This document shows positions 51,075 through 58,246 of a DNA stretch of 58,246 nt, piece after piece; the stretch's first letter is position 1; each line of letters begins with the position of its first letter. Location of the stretch: positions 1 through 58,246 of the forward strand of contig JAGXGA010000052.1 of the NCBI GenBank assembly GCA_024636975.1, read 5' to 3'. The stretch is from Mariniphaga sp. (GTDB taxonomy: Bacteria; Bacteroidota; Bacteroidia; Bacteroidales; Prolixibacteraceae). Both the position numbers and the translations under genes were made by a program. The notes beneath the pieces were generated by a model. That model worked only from the letters and a program-made list of their open reading frames with translations. It did not search any database and had not been told where the DNA came from.

Positions 51075-54000
51075 ATGAAAGAGTATAGCTTTTATAACAG
51101 GTTCACCGGCTGGGCGGTTTTCCTTATTTCTGCCATTGTTTATCTGATGACAATTGAACCAACAACCAGCTTTTGGGATACCGGTGAATTTATAACCACT
51201 TCTTTTAAACTTGAGATCGGACATCCCCCTGGGGCTCCGATTTTTATGATTTTCGGACGTTTCTTTTCAATGTTTGGCGGGCCTGAGAGTGCTGCTGTTA
51301 TGATCAATGCCATGTCGGCCCTGGCAAGTGCATTTACTATATTGTTTTTGTTCTGGACTATAACCCATCTGGCCAGGAAGCTCGTGGTAAAAGAAGACAC
51401 CATCACATCCGGAAATATTGTATCAATAATGGCAGCCGGTGTAGTAGGGGCTTTATCCTATACTTTTTCCGATACGTTTTGGTTCTCTGCTGTTGAAGGA
51501 GAGGTATATGCTTTCTCCTCCATGTTAACAGCCATTGTTTTTTGGGCAATATTGAAGTGGGAAAATGTTGCTGATAAGCCCTACGCCAACAAATGGCTTA
51601 TTTTTATTGCATATATTGTTGGATTGTCAATTGGAGTTCACTTGCTTAACCTGCTTGCCATTCCTGCCATTGTATTTGTTTATTATTTCAGAAAATACGA
51701 AACAACGCGGAAGGGCTTTATATATGCACTGATTGTTTCGTTAATTATTCTCGGTGTAATTATGTGGGGCATAATACCTGGTGTGGTCACTGTCGCTTCC
51801 TGGTTCGAGCTTTTATTTGTTAATACTTTTGGCCTGCCTTTTAAATCAGGTGCCTTAATTTATGTTGCTCTTGTTATAGCAGCCATTGTTTATGGTATAA
51901 GGTATACCACCCGGCACAAAATGGTACTGTGGAATACTGTTGTTGTTGCCGTAACAGTAATTCTAATAGGTTATTCTTCTTTTGCATTGATTATTATCCG
52001 GTCGGCAGCCCATCCTCCAATGGACCAAAACAGCCCGAATGATGTGTTTTCTCTTTTGAGCTACCTGAACAGGGAGCAGTATGGTAGCCGTCCATTATTC
52101 CATGGTCAGTATTACAACTCACCTCTTAACCCGCAGGAGCGTTATATTGAAGGCAAACCGGTTTATTCACAAATCGACGGGAAATACGTTGAAACCGACC
52201 GGCGCGTTGTACCAAACTATGACGATAAATTTGTCACTATATTCCCGCGTATGTGGAGCAGTATGGACCCGGCGCATGCACAAGCCTATCAGGATTGGGG
52301 GAATATTACAGGCAGAAGGATACAGCACCGCAATGAAAGTGGGCAAACAGAGGTGATCATAAAACCTACATTCGGTGAAAACCTGCGTTTTTTCATCAAC
52401 TATCAGGTAGGGCATATGTACTTCCGCTATTTTATGTGGAACTTTGTTGGTCGCCAAAACGATGTCCAGGGACACGGTGGTATTTTAAACGGCAATTGGA
52501 TTAGCGGAATCGGTTTTGTTGATGAAATGCGATTGGGGGAACAGGATAACTTACCTGACAGATTTGCAAATAACAAAGCACGAAATACATACTATTTTTT
52601 ACCCCTGATTCTTGGACTTATTGGCCTCTTCTTTCAATACTATCGGGGCAAGGAAGGCAAAAAAGATTTCTGGGTTGTATTTTTGCTGTTCTTTTTGACA
52701 GGCCTGGCAATAGTAATTTACCTGAACCAGTACCCGATACAGCCCCGTGAACGTGATTATGCGTATGCCGGATCTTTTTATGCATTTACAATTTGGATTG
52801 GTCTGGGAGTATTGGGAATCATCGAGAGCCTGAAGAAATATACTAAAGAAACAATTGCTGCAGGTGTTGCCGGAATAGCAACCCTGATTCTGGTTCCTGG
52901 TATAATGGCTGTTGAAAACTGGGACGACCACGATCGTTCAGATCGTTACACTGCCCGCGATTTAGGGGCAAATTATCTTAAAACCAGCCCGCCTAATGGA
53001 ATTATATTTACAAATGGTGATAACGATACATTCCCGTTATGGTATAATCAGGAAGTGGAAGGCGTGCGGACCGATGTTCGGGTTACCAACCTCAGCTATC
53101 TGCAAACCGACTGGTACATAAACCAGATGAAGCGAAAGGCATACGAATCAGAACCGCTGCCATTTTCAATGAGCGAAGAGAAATACCGGCAGGGAACCCG
53201 TGATATCATTTACCTGATGAACAATCCCCGTATTAACCGGGATTGGATTGGACTCGAGGAAGGTATTAATTTTATTGCCGATGACAATCCTGCAACCAAG
53301 CTTCAGCAGGCCGACAATGCAGCTTACCTGCCAAAAAAGATCATTCATTTTAAAGTTGATAAGGAAGCAGTTATCCGGAATAAAGTAGTAAGGGAACAGG
53401 ATTACGATAAAATAGTGGATACCATTACTATCGATTTGTCTGACAGAAATTACCTTTCGAAGGATGAAATGATGATCCTTGACCTGCTGGCCACCAACAA
53501 TTGGGAACGTCCCATATACTGGGCCATTACTGTAGGCCAGAATAAATACATGAATCTTGAGGAATATTTTCAGGTTGAAGGTTTTGGTTATCGCCTGGTG
53601 CCCCTGAAAGGAGAATCCTCTCCCGATAGACTTTCTTTGGGTACAGTTGCAACCGATATCATGTATGATAACATGATGAATAAATTTGAATACGGGAACA
53701 TGAACGACCCTGATGTGTACCTCGATGAAAACAACATGCGTATGATGACTAACATTCGTACCAGCTTTAACCGTCTGGCAAATGGCCTGGTCAGGGAGGG
53801 AAAAATGGATTCTGCAGTAGCTGTTGTTGATCGTGCATTCGAATTAATCCCCGGATCGCTGGTACCGTTTGAATATTTCTCCGTTTCACTGGCTGGAAAT
53901 TATTATGCAGCAGGAGCTGTTGAAAAAGGAAAACAACTCTATAATGAAGTGTTAAATCAATTTAATGATGAACTGGGATATTTCCTGTCCCTTAACCGGG

Positions 54001-54158
54001 AATTCCTTTTGACTCCTGAAATAAATGAAGAAATTCAAAGGAACTTATTTTATTTGCAGACCATGGAACGTACTGCCCGTACATACAATGATGCTGAGAT
54101 GGCGGACACCATAAGACAAGCGATGGAACGACATTTTGAAACCTATAATGCAATTTAG
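51075..54158 (+). CDS. DUF2723 (GT117-type, PMT-like) membrane glycosyltransferase
   Basis: A 1,027-residue integral membrane protein with about ten or more helices in residues 10-590. The conserved acidic motif near the start is SFWDTGEF at 32-39 (D35, E38), followed by HPPGAP at 50-55, the DUF2723 signature. RERDYAYAGSFYAF near 560-573 begins the last membrane block. A large extracytoplasmic domain follows (~600-1020), with TPR-like helices near 900-960 (KMDSAVAVVDRAFELIPGS). Family knowledge: GT-C enzymes of Bacteroidota probably transferring sugars from a lipid carrier to proteins. It opens a four-gene same-strand group with purD. Confidence 0.88.
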   Translation: MKEYSFYNRFTGWAVFLISAIVYLMTIEPTTSFWDTGEFITTSFKLEIGHPPGAPIFMIFGRFFSMFGGPESAAVMINAMSALASAFTILFLFWTITHLARKLVVKEDTITSGNIVSIMAAGVVGALSYTFSDTFWFSAVEGEVYAFSSMLTAIVFWAILKWENVADKPYANKWLIFIAYIVGLSIGVHLLNLLAIPAIVFVYYFRKYETTRKGFIYALIVSLIILGVIMWGIIPGVVTVASWFELLFVNTFGLPFKSGALIYVALVIAAIVYGIRYTTRHKMVLWNTVVVAVTVILIGYSSFALIIIRSAAHPPMDQNSPNDVFSLLSYLNREQYGSRPLFHGQYYNSPLNPQERYIEGKPVYSQIDGKYVETDRRVVPNYDDKFVTIFPRMWSSMDPAHAQAYQDWGNITGRRIQHRNESGQTEVIIKPTFGENLRFFINYQVGHMYFRYFMWNFVGRQNDVQGHGGILNGNWISGIGFVDEMRLGEQDNLPDRFANNKARNTYYFLPLILGLIGLFFQYYRGKEGKKDFWVVFLLFFLTGLAIVIYLNQYPIQPRERDYAYAGSFYAFTIWIGLGVLGIIESLKKYTKETIAAGVAGIATLILVPGIMAVENWDDHDRSDRYTARDLGANYLKTSPPNGIIFTNGDNDTFPLWYNQEVEGVRTDVRVTNLSYLQTDWYINQMKRKAYESEPLPFSMSEEKYRQGTRDIIYLMNNPRINRDWIGLEEGINFIADDNPATKLQQADNAAYLPKKIIHFKVDKEAVIRNKVVREQDYDKIVDTITIDLSDRNYLSKDEMMILDLLATNNWERPIYWAITVGQNKYMNLEEYFQVEGFGYRLVPLKGESSPDRLSLGTVATDIMYDNMMNKFEYGNMNDPDVYLDENNMRMMTNIRTSFNRLANGLVREGKMDSAVAVVDRAFELIPGSLVPFEYFSVSLAGNYYAAGAVEKGKQLYNEVLNQFNDELGYFLSLNREFLLTPEINEEIQRNLFYLQTMERTARTYNDAEMADTIRQAMERHFETYNAI

Positions 54159-54160
54159 GA

Positions 54161-55429
54161 ATGAATATTCTTATAATCGGGTCCGGAGGCCGGGAACATG
54201 CCCTGGGTTGGAAAATCAGGCAGAGTAAAAAAACAAGAAACCTCTTTTTTGCTCCCGGAAATGCCGGTACTTCCTCAATTGGTACTAATCTGAAAATTGA
54301 AGTAACCGATTTTCTGAATATCAAAAAAGCAGTTCTTGAGAACCAGATTCAACTGGTTGTGGTAGGGCCTGAGGTTCCCCTGGTGGAAGGCATACACGAC
54401 TATTTTGCCAGTGAGCCCGGGCTTCAAAAGGTGCTTGTTGTTGGTCCTAAAAAATCAGGCGCCCGGTTGGAAGGGAGCAAGGATTTTGCCAAGGAATTTA
54501 TGGTTCGTCACAACATCCCCACTGCCCGCTACCTTACGGTCACTCACAATAACCTGAATCAGGGAATGACTTTCCTCAAGTCACTGGAACCGCCTTACGT
54601 TTTAAAAGCCGATGGACTGGCTGCCGGTAAAGGGGTTTTAATAATCAATGAACAGCAGGAAGCAGAAAAGGCGTTAAAGGAAATGCTGGGAGGTAAATTC
54701 GGTAAAGCCAGCAGAAAGGTGGTGATTGAGGAATTTCTTAATGGTATTGAACTTTCTGTTTTTGTACTGACCGATGGTAAAGATTATAAAATTTTACCCG
54801 AAGCAAAAGATTACAAACGCATTGGCGAAGGAGATACCGGCCTTAATACCGGTGGAATGGGCGCTGTATCACCGGTACCGTTTGCCGGTCAGGAGTTTCT
54901 GAACAAAGTGGAATCTCGGATAATAATACCAACAATTGAAGGGTTGTTGGCTGAAAATATTGAATACAATGGGTTTATATTCTTTGGATTGATTAAAGTC
55001 GGAGAAGACCCCTATGTTATTGAATACAATGTGCGAATGGGTGATCCGGAAACGGAAGCCGTAATATTGCGGATAAAATCAGATCTTACTGAATTGCTTT
55101 TAGGTGCGGCAGAGGGCACATTAAAGGATAAAATCCTTAAAGTAGATGAAAGAACTGCTGCCACAGTTATGATGGTTTCAGGCGGATACCCTGAAAATTA
55201 TGAAAAGGGAAAAGTAATTTCAGGTATCGAAAAAGTGAATTCAAGCATTGTTTTTCATGCCGGAACAAAAGAAGAAAACTTATCGGTAGTTTCCGACGGG
55301 GGCAGGGTTTTGGCAGTGAGCTCCCTGGGAAATTCCATCAACGATGCGCTGCATTTATCATACAGGAATGTTGAAAAGATTCAGTTCGAAAATAAATATT
55401 ATCGAAAAGATATTGGTTTCGACCTATAG
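54161..55429 (+). CDS. purD: Phosphoribosylamine-glycine ligase (GARS)
   Basis: A 422-residue ATP-grasp enzyme for the second step of purine synthesis, joining glycine to phosphoribosylamine. Motifs: MNILIIGSGGREHALGWKI at 1-19 (GARS N domain), VVGPEVPLVEGIHDYF near 68-83, VLKADGLAAGKGV near 147-159 (ATP-grasp loop), NTGGMGAVSPVPF near 229-241 and EYNVRMGDPETEAV near 288-301. Length is normal. It starts 2 bases after the DUF2723 gene, and the next gene begins 2 bases after it; such tight packing indicates one transcript. Confidence 0.97.
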   Translation: MNILIIGSGGREHALGWKIRQSKKTRNLFFAPGNAGTSSIGTNLKIEVTDFLNIKKAVLENQIQLVVVGPEVPLVEGIHDYFASEPGLQKVLVVGPKKSGARLEGSKDFAKEFMVRHNIPTARYLTVTHNNLNQGMTFLKSLEPPYVLKADGLAAGKGVLIINEQQEAEKALKEMLGGKFGKASRKVVIEEFLNGIELSVFVLTDGKDYKILPEAKDYKRIGEGDTGLNTGGMGAVSPVPFAGQEFLNKVESRIIIPTIEGLLAENIEYNGFIFFGLIKVGEDPYVIEYNVRMGDPETEAVILRIKSDLTELLLGAAEGTLKDKILKVDERTAATVMMVSGGYPENYEKGKVISGIEKVNSSIVFHAGTKEENLSVVSDGGRVLAVSSLGNSINDALHLSYRNVEKIQFENKYYRKDIGFDL

Positions 55430-55431
55430 TT

Positions 55432-56418
55432 ATGTTGCTAAAAAAGTTCAAATCGAACCACACGTTTAACTTCATTCTGTTTCCCCTGCTGGGGGTTCTT
55501 TTTTGGCTAAGAGATTTTCTGTACCCGCATGCATATCCCTTTTACCCCGGAGAAGCCGGCAACCTGTTGTATGCTCCGGTTCATAACCTTCTGCAGCATT
55601 CTCTCCTGCTCCAAAATCTGGTTGCCCTTGTACTGTTTATTCTACTCGCATTTATTGTTCTGCAAATTAACAACCGGTATAACTTTCTACGTGTAAGAAC
55701 CATGATTCCGGCTACGGTGTTTGTAATAATGGCCGGAGGATTAACCGAAATCCATGCCCTTCATCCAATATATTTCGGAGCAGTATTTTTTCTGATCGCA
55801 GTTTATCGCCTGCTTGGTTCATTCGATCACCCGCAGCCTTTTTCCCCTGCATTTGATTCCGGTTTTTTTCTTGGCATTTCTTCATTGTTTTATTTTAATC
55901 TTAGTGCATTATTTCCTGCTTTTCTTATTGGTACAGGTATTCTTTCAAAAGAAACAAAATGGAGAGAATTTGCTATTTTAATTATCGGTTTTTTGCTACC
56001 CTTCCTGTTCGGAGCAAGCTATGCCTGGTACAATGATAGCTTAAATAAGTACCTAAGCATTATTGAATCCAGTGTACTAACCTCCAACGATCATTTCTTA
56101 TCGAATCCAATATTACAGATTTATGCAGGAGTGCTTCTGTTTATAACATTATTGGGTAGTTTTAAACTATTGAAAGATTATGATACGAAAAAGGTTAGTA
56201 CACGTAAGTTTTCTATAATATTCTTCCTGATATTTTTAAATTCGATTGCAGGAATTGTATTCATTCCTGCTGTTTCGCAAGAGATGCTAATTATAACTAT
56301 TGTTCCGGTTACATTTCTTATTTCAAACTATTTTGTTTTTCAGAAAAGTCGTTTTTGGAGTGAATTTATTTTTCTCTTGTTGATTCTGGTTGTTATAACC
56401 ATGCAGTTTATTTCCTGA
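55432..56418 (+). CDS. DUF6427-family integral membrane protein
   Basis: A 328-residue protein with about nine to ten hydrophobic segments and an N-terminal SNHTFNFILFPLLGVLFWLR, matching the DUF6427 family, a Bacteroidota membrane family of unknown function. The pattern of Asp/His residues seen in glycosyltransferases of the GT-C type is not clear here. It lies in a fixed series with purD and a carbamoyltransferase, so it may handle a lipid or surface polymer modification. No catalytic motif is recognised. Confidence 0.75.
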   Translation: MLLKKFKSNHTFNFILFPLLGVLFWLRDFLYPHAYPFYPGEAGNLLYAPVHNLLQHSLLLQNLVALVLFILLAFIVLQINNRYNFLRVRTMIPATVFVIMAGGLTEIHALHPIYFGAVFFLIAVYRLLGSFDHPQPFSPAFDSGFFLGISSLFYFNLSALFPAFLIGTGILSKETKWREFAILIIGFLLPFLFGASYAWYNDSLNKYLSIIESSVLTSNDHFLSNPILQIYAGVLLFITLLGSFKLLKDYDTKKVSTRKFSIIFFLIFLNSIAGIVFIPAVSQEMLIITIVPVTFLISNYFVFQKSRFWSEFIFLLLILVVITMQFIS

Positions 56419-56427
56419 GACAAAAGA

Positions 56428-58086
56428 ATGGACTATAATAAGCCCACACTGGCAATTTACGGAATTCAGGACAGGCAGGATTATGAGCATCCGTTTTATG
56501 TTCACGATCACAACCTGGCCTTAATGTACCAGGGGAAAGTAATTAATTTTCTTCAGCAGGAACGGATATCGCGCCGAAAAAGGGACAATTCTCTGCATCT
56601 ACAATTAAAAGAGATTCTTAAAGATAAAAAGCTATTGGCCGGTGATTACGATCTTATATTTGTTGATAATGTAGTGGGGCGTACTTTTCTTTCCCGGCAA
56701 GGCGATGCCCGCTTTGAGGCACCTTTGGCTTCCAAACTGGCCACAGGCCTTGAGAAAGGAAAGTGCTGGTGGTTCGGGGAGGAAAGAATGGCATATGCCT
56801 TAAATCACGAACTTGCCCATCTGTTTTCCTGCCTGCCGTTTTTTGGAAATTTCAGGGAAAACAGCCTGCTGGTGCATTTCGACGGAGGAGCAAGTTTAAG
56901 TAATTTTTCTGCAGCACATTTTATAAATGGTGAATTTAGCTGGGTAGAATACCACTGGGATATGAAGCCGTATAGTTCAATATACAATGCCAATGCCCTG
57001 GTTTTTTCCATTCTTGGAGCCCGGATGCCTGAACAGAATGCAGTTCCCGGAAAGTTTATGGGCTTTGCCGGTTGGGGTGCTCCCAGAGAAGAATTGAAAC
57101 ACTGGCTGATCCGAAATAACTTCTTTGAGAACATCTGGGGAACTACTTCCAAATTTTTTAATAAGGCAAAGGAAGATTTTGGCGTTGAGCTAAAGTCATT
57201 CGATCAGAAAAATCAGTTTATTCAGGATGTAGCTGCTTCGCTACAGGAAGTTTTTATCGACAGGCTAATGCTTATACTGCTACGGCTTGCTGATGAAACA
57301 AAAGCTGATAACCTTTATTATACGGGGGGTTCGGCATTGAACATTGTTGCAAACACACGTATAATTAAAAGTGGAATGTTCAGCCACGTGTTTATTCCTC
57401 CGTGCACCGAAGACAGCGGGCTGGCCCTGGGGGCTGCAGCCTTTGCCGAATGGTTGAAACATGGAAAAGTACATCCTCATGATGTGTACCTGAACAACTG
57501 GAACATTGAATCGCTGTTGCCCGAATATAATGACAGCACAATTGAGAAAGTGGCCGGATTGCTTGCAAACAAAAATGTAATTGGTGTGTGCAACGGTTAT
57601 GGTGAAGCTGGCCCCCGTGCCCTTGGAAACAGGAGCATTCTGGCTATAGCCGGTTCAAAATTACTGGCGGCTGAAATCAGCATCAAAAAAAAACAGCGTG
57701 AATGGTACCGGCCTCTGGCGCCTGTAGCACTGGAGAAGAATGTAAAGTATTTTACCGGACTTGCAGTTGTTCCGGAGCTCTCGAAATATATGCTGCTCGA
57801 ATTTAATGTACTTCCTGAAAAGCAAAAGGAAATAGCAGGTGCCATGCATGCCGACGGAACAGCACGTTTTCAAACAATATTTAGCCGTGAAGAAAATCCC
57901 TTTATATTTGATTTACTTAGCCTCCTGGATATCAAATATCAGATAAAGGCTTTAATTAACACATCGTTTAATCAAAAAAACGAACCCATTGTGCACACAT
58001 ATGAGGATGCCCGCGCTGCAGCAAAAAACATGAAGCTGGATGCACTTGTTTACAATGGCAAGTTGCAGTTAATGCATGGGGCATAG
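56428..58086 (+). CDS. Carbamoyltransferase (NodU/TobZ-like)
   Basis: A 552-residue enzyme of the NodU/CmcH/TobZ class. The N-terminal Kae1-like ASKHA domain has YALNHELAHLFSC near 117-129 (metal-binding HxxxH) and LLVHFDGGASLSNFSAA near 147-163; DNLYYTGGSALNIVAN near 293-308 and EDSGLALGAAAFAEWL near 329-344 complete it. The C-terminal domain has GEAGPRALGNRSILA near 392-406, the family signature, and ALINTSFNQKNEPIV near 509-523. Family knowledge: transfers a carbamoyl group from carbamoyl phosphate, through carbamoyl-AMP, to sugars, antibiotics or nod factors. The substrate is unknown; a surface glycan is likely given its neighbours. Confidence 0.9.
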   Translation: MDYNKPTLAIYGIQDRQDYEHPFYVHDHNLALMYQGKVINFLQQERISRRKRDNSLHLQLKEILKDKKLLAGDYDLIFVDNVVGRTFLSRQGDARFEAPLASKLATGLEKGKCWWFGEERMAYALNHELAHLFSCLPFFGNFRENSLLVHFDGGASLSNFSAAHFINGEFSWVEYHWDMKPYSSIYNANALVFSILGARMPEQNAVPGKFMGFAGWGAPREELKHWLIRNNFFENIWGTTSKFFNKAKEDFGVELKSFDQKNQFIQDVAASLQEVFIDRLMLILLRLADETKADNLYYTGGSALNIVANTRIIKSGMFSHVFIPPCTEDSGLALGAAAFAEWLKHGKVHPHDVYLNNWNIESLLPEYNDSTIEKVAGLLANKNVIGVCNGYGEAGPRALGNRSILAIAGSKLLAAEISIKKKQREWYRPLAPVALEKNVKYFTGLAVVPELSKYMLLEFNVLPEKQKEIAGAMHADGTARFQTIFSREENPFIFDLLSLLDIKYQIKALINTSFNQKNEPIVHTYEDARAAAKNMKLDALVYNGKLQLMHGA

Positions 58087-58246
58087 GGACGAGAGCAGAG
58101 AGCAGAGGGCCTTTAGATTAGCAAGATAAAACTTATTAACAAGAGATGATATTTATGATGTTGATATAGGGGGTTTTAGGGGGAGTTAATAACTTTGTTT
58201 TTAGTTAATAACTCAAACCGGAGGGAACCTTGGTGAACTATGCATA
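58087..58246. other. Window end: non-coding with a short direct repeat
   Basis: No gene. The 11-mer agttaataact occurs twice, at 58184-58194 and 58203-58213, in direct orientation, and the short tandem gagcagaga is near 58092. These may be regulatory or chance; the next gene lies outside the window. Confidence 0.4.

Noticed and set aside
58184-58213. Direct repeat at the window end as an attachment site
   Set aside because: Eleven AT-rich bases only 19 bases apart, with no tRNA or mobile gene nearby; too weak to call.

Overview
The window looks like a chromosomal piece of a Bacteroidota bacterium, probably an environmental Marinilabiliales/Prolixibacteraceae-like organism (the phylum is well supported, the order is a guess). 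Reasons: many starts are preceded by the Bacteroidota promoter core TAnnTTTG and few by a Shine-Dalgarno sequence; a large secreted protein ends in a type IX secretion (T9SS) sorting domain; families typical of the phylum occur (DUF2723/GT117 membrane protein, DUF6427, IS4-type transposase, GIY-YIG genes beside tRNAs). There is no rRNA, CRISPR array, prophage or intact transposon.

Region 1-5,950 is an accessory hot spot around tRNA genes. A broken tRNA-like sequence and a GIY-YIG gene open the window. An IS4 transposase fragment and an AbiEi/AbiEii toxin-antitoxin pair follow, and this block lies between two 77-bp direct copies of the GIY-YIG gene end. Then comes an intact tRNA-Gln(CTG) whose last bases are repeated exactly 1.9 kb downstream, bracketing a three-gene HipB-HipS-HipT system with its own promoter and a row of operator-like repeats. 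Decayed coding sequence follows.

Region 6,000-17,400 is mostly housekeeping: an EamA transporter and a secreted TPR protein (minus strand); lipoate genes lipA and lipB with a small toxin-antitoxin pair lodged between them; a Tat-exported Gfo/Idh/MocA oxidoreductase followed by a 1,130-residue HEAT-repeat protein with two DUF1080 domains, suggesting an envelope 3-keto-glycoside pathway; and class II fructose-bisphosphate aldolase.

Region 17,300-24,500 encodes two paralogous secreted beta-helix proteins, the second with cadherin-like, Ig-like, CBM and T9SS domains. Its 3' end and terminator have been duplicated as a degenerate copy just downstream.

Region 24,600-47,700 is one long minus-strand exopolysaccharide locus. 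Reading in the direction of transcription: an orphan IS3-type OrfA, a nucleotide-sugar module (rfbF, lhgO-like, rfbC-like, SDR, C-methyltransferase), a glycosyltransferase, a flippase, a polymerase, more glycosyltransferases, a CapA-like protein, two paralogous ATP-grasp proteins, a broken glycosyltransferase, a WecG/TagA transferase, the initiating sugar phosphotransferase, Wza, Wzc and a small HAD protein. The logic is Wzx/Wzy-dependent: the initiating transferase loads a lipid carrier, glycosyltransferases build the repeat unit, the flippase and polymerase move and join it, and Wzc/Wza control length and export.

Region 47,700-58,246 holds a gene-free AT-rich stretch, a ferredoxin-type protein divergent from a Crp/Fnr regulator, pgeF, then a plus-strand group: the DUF2723 membrane protein, purD, a DUF6427 protein and a carbamoyltransferase.
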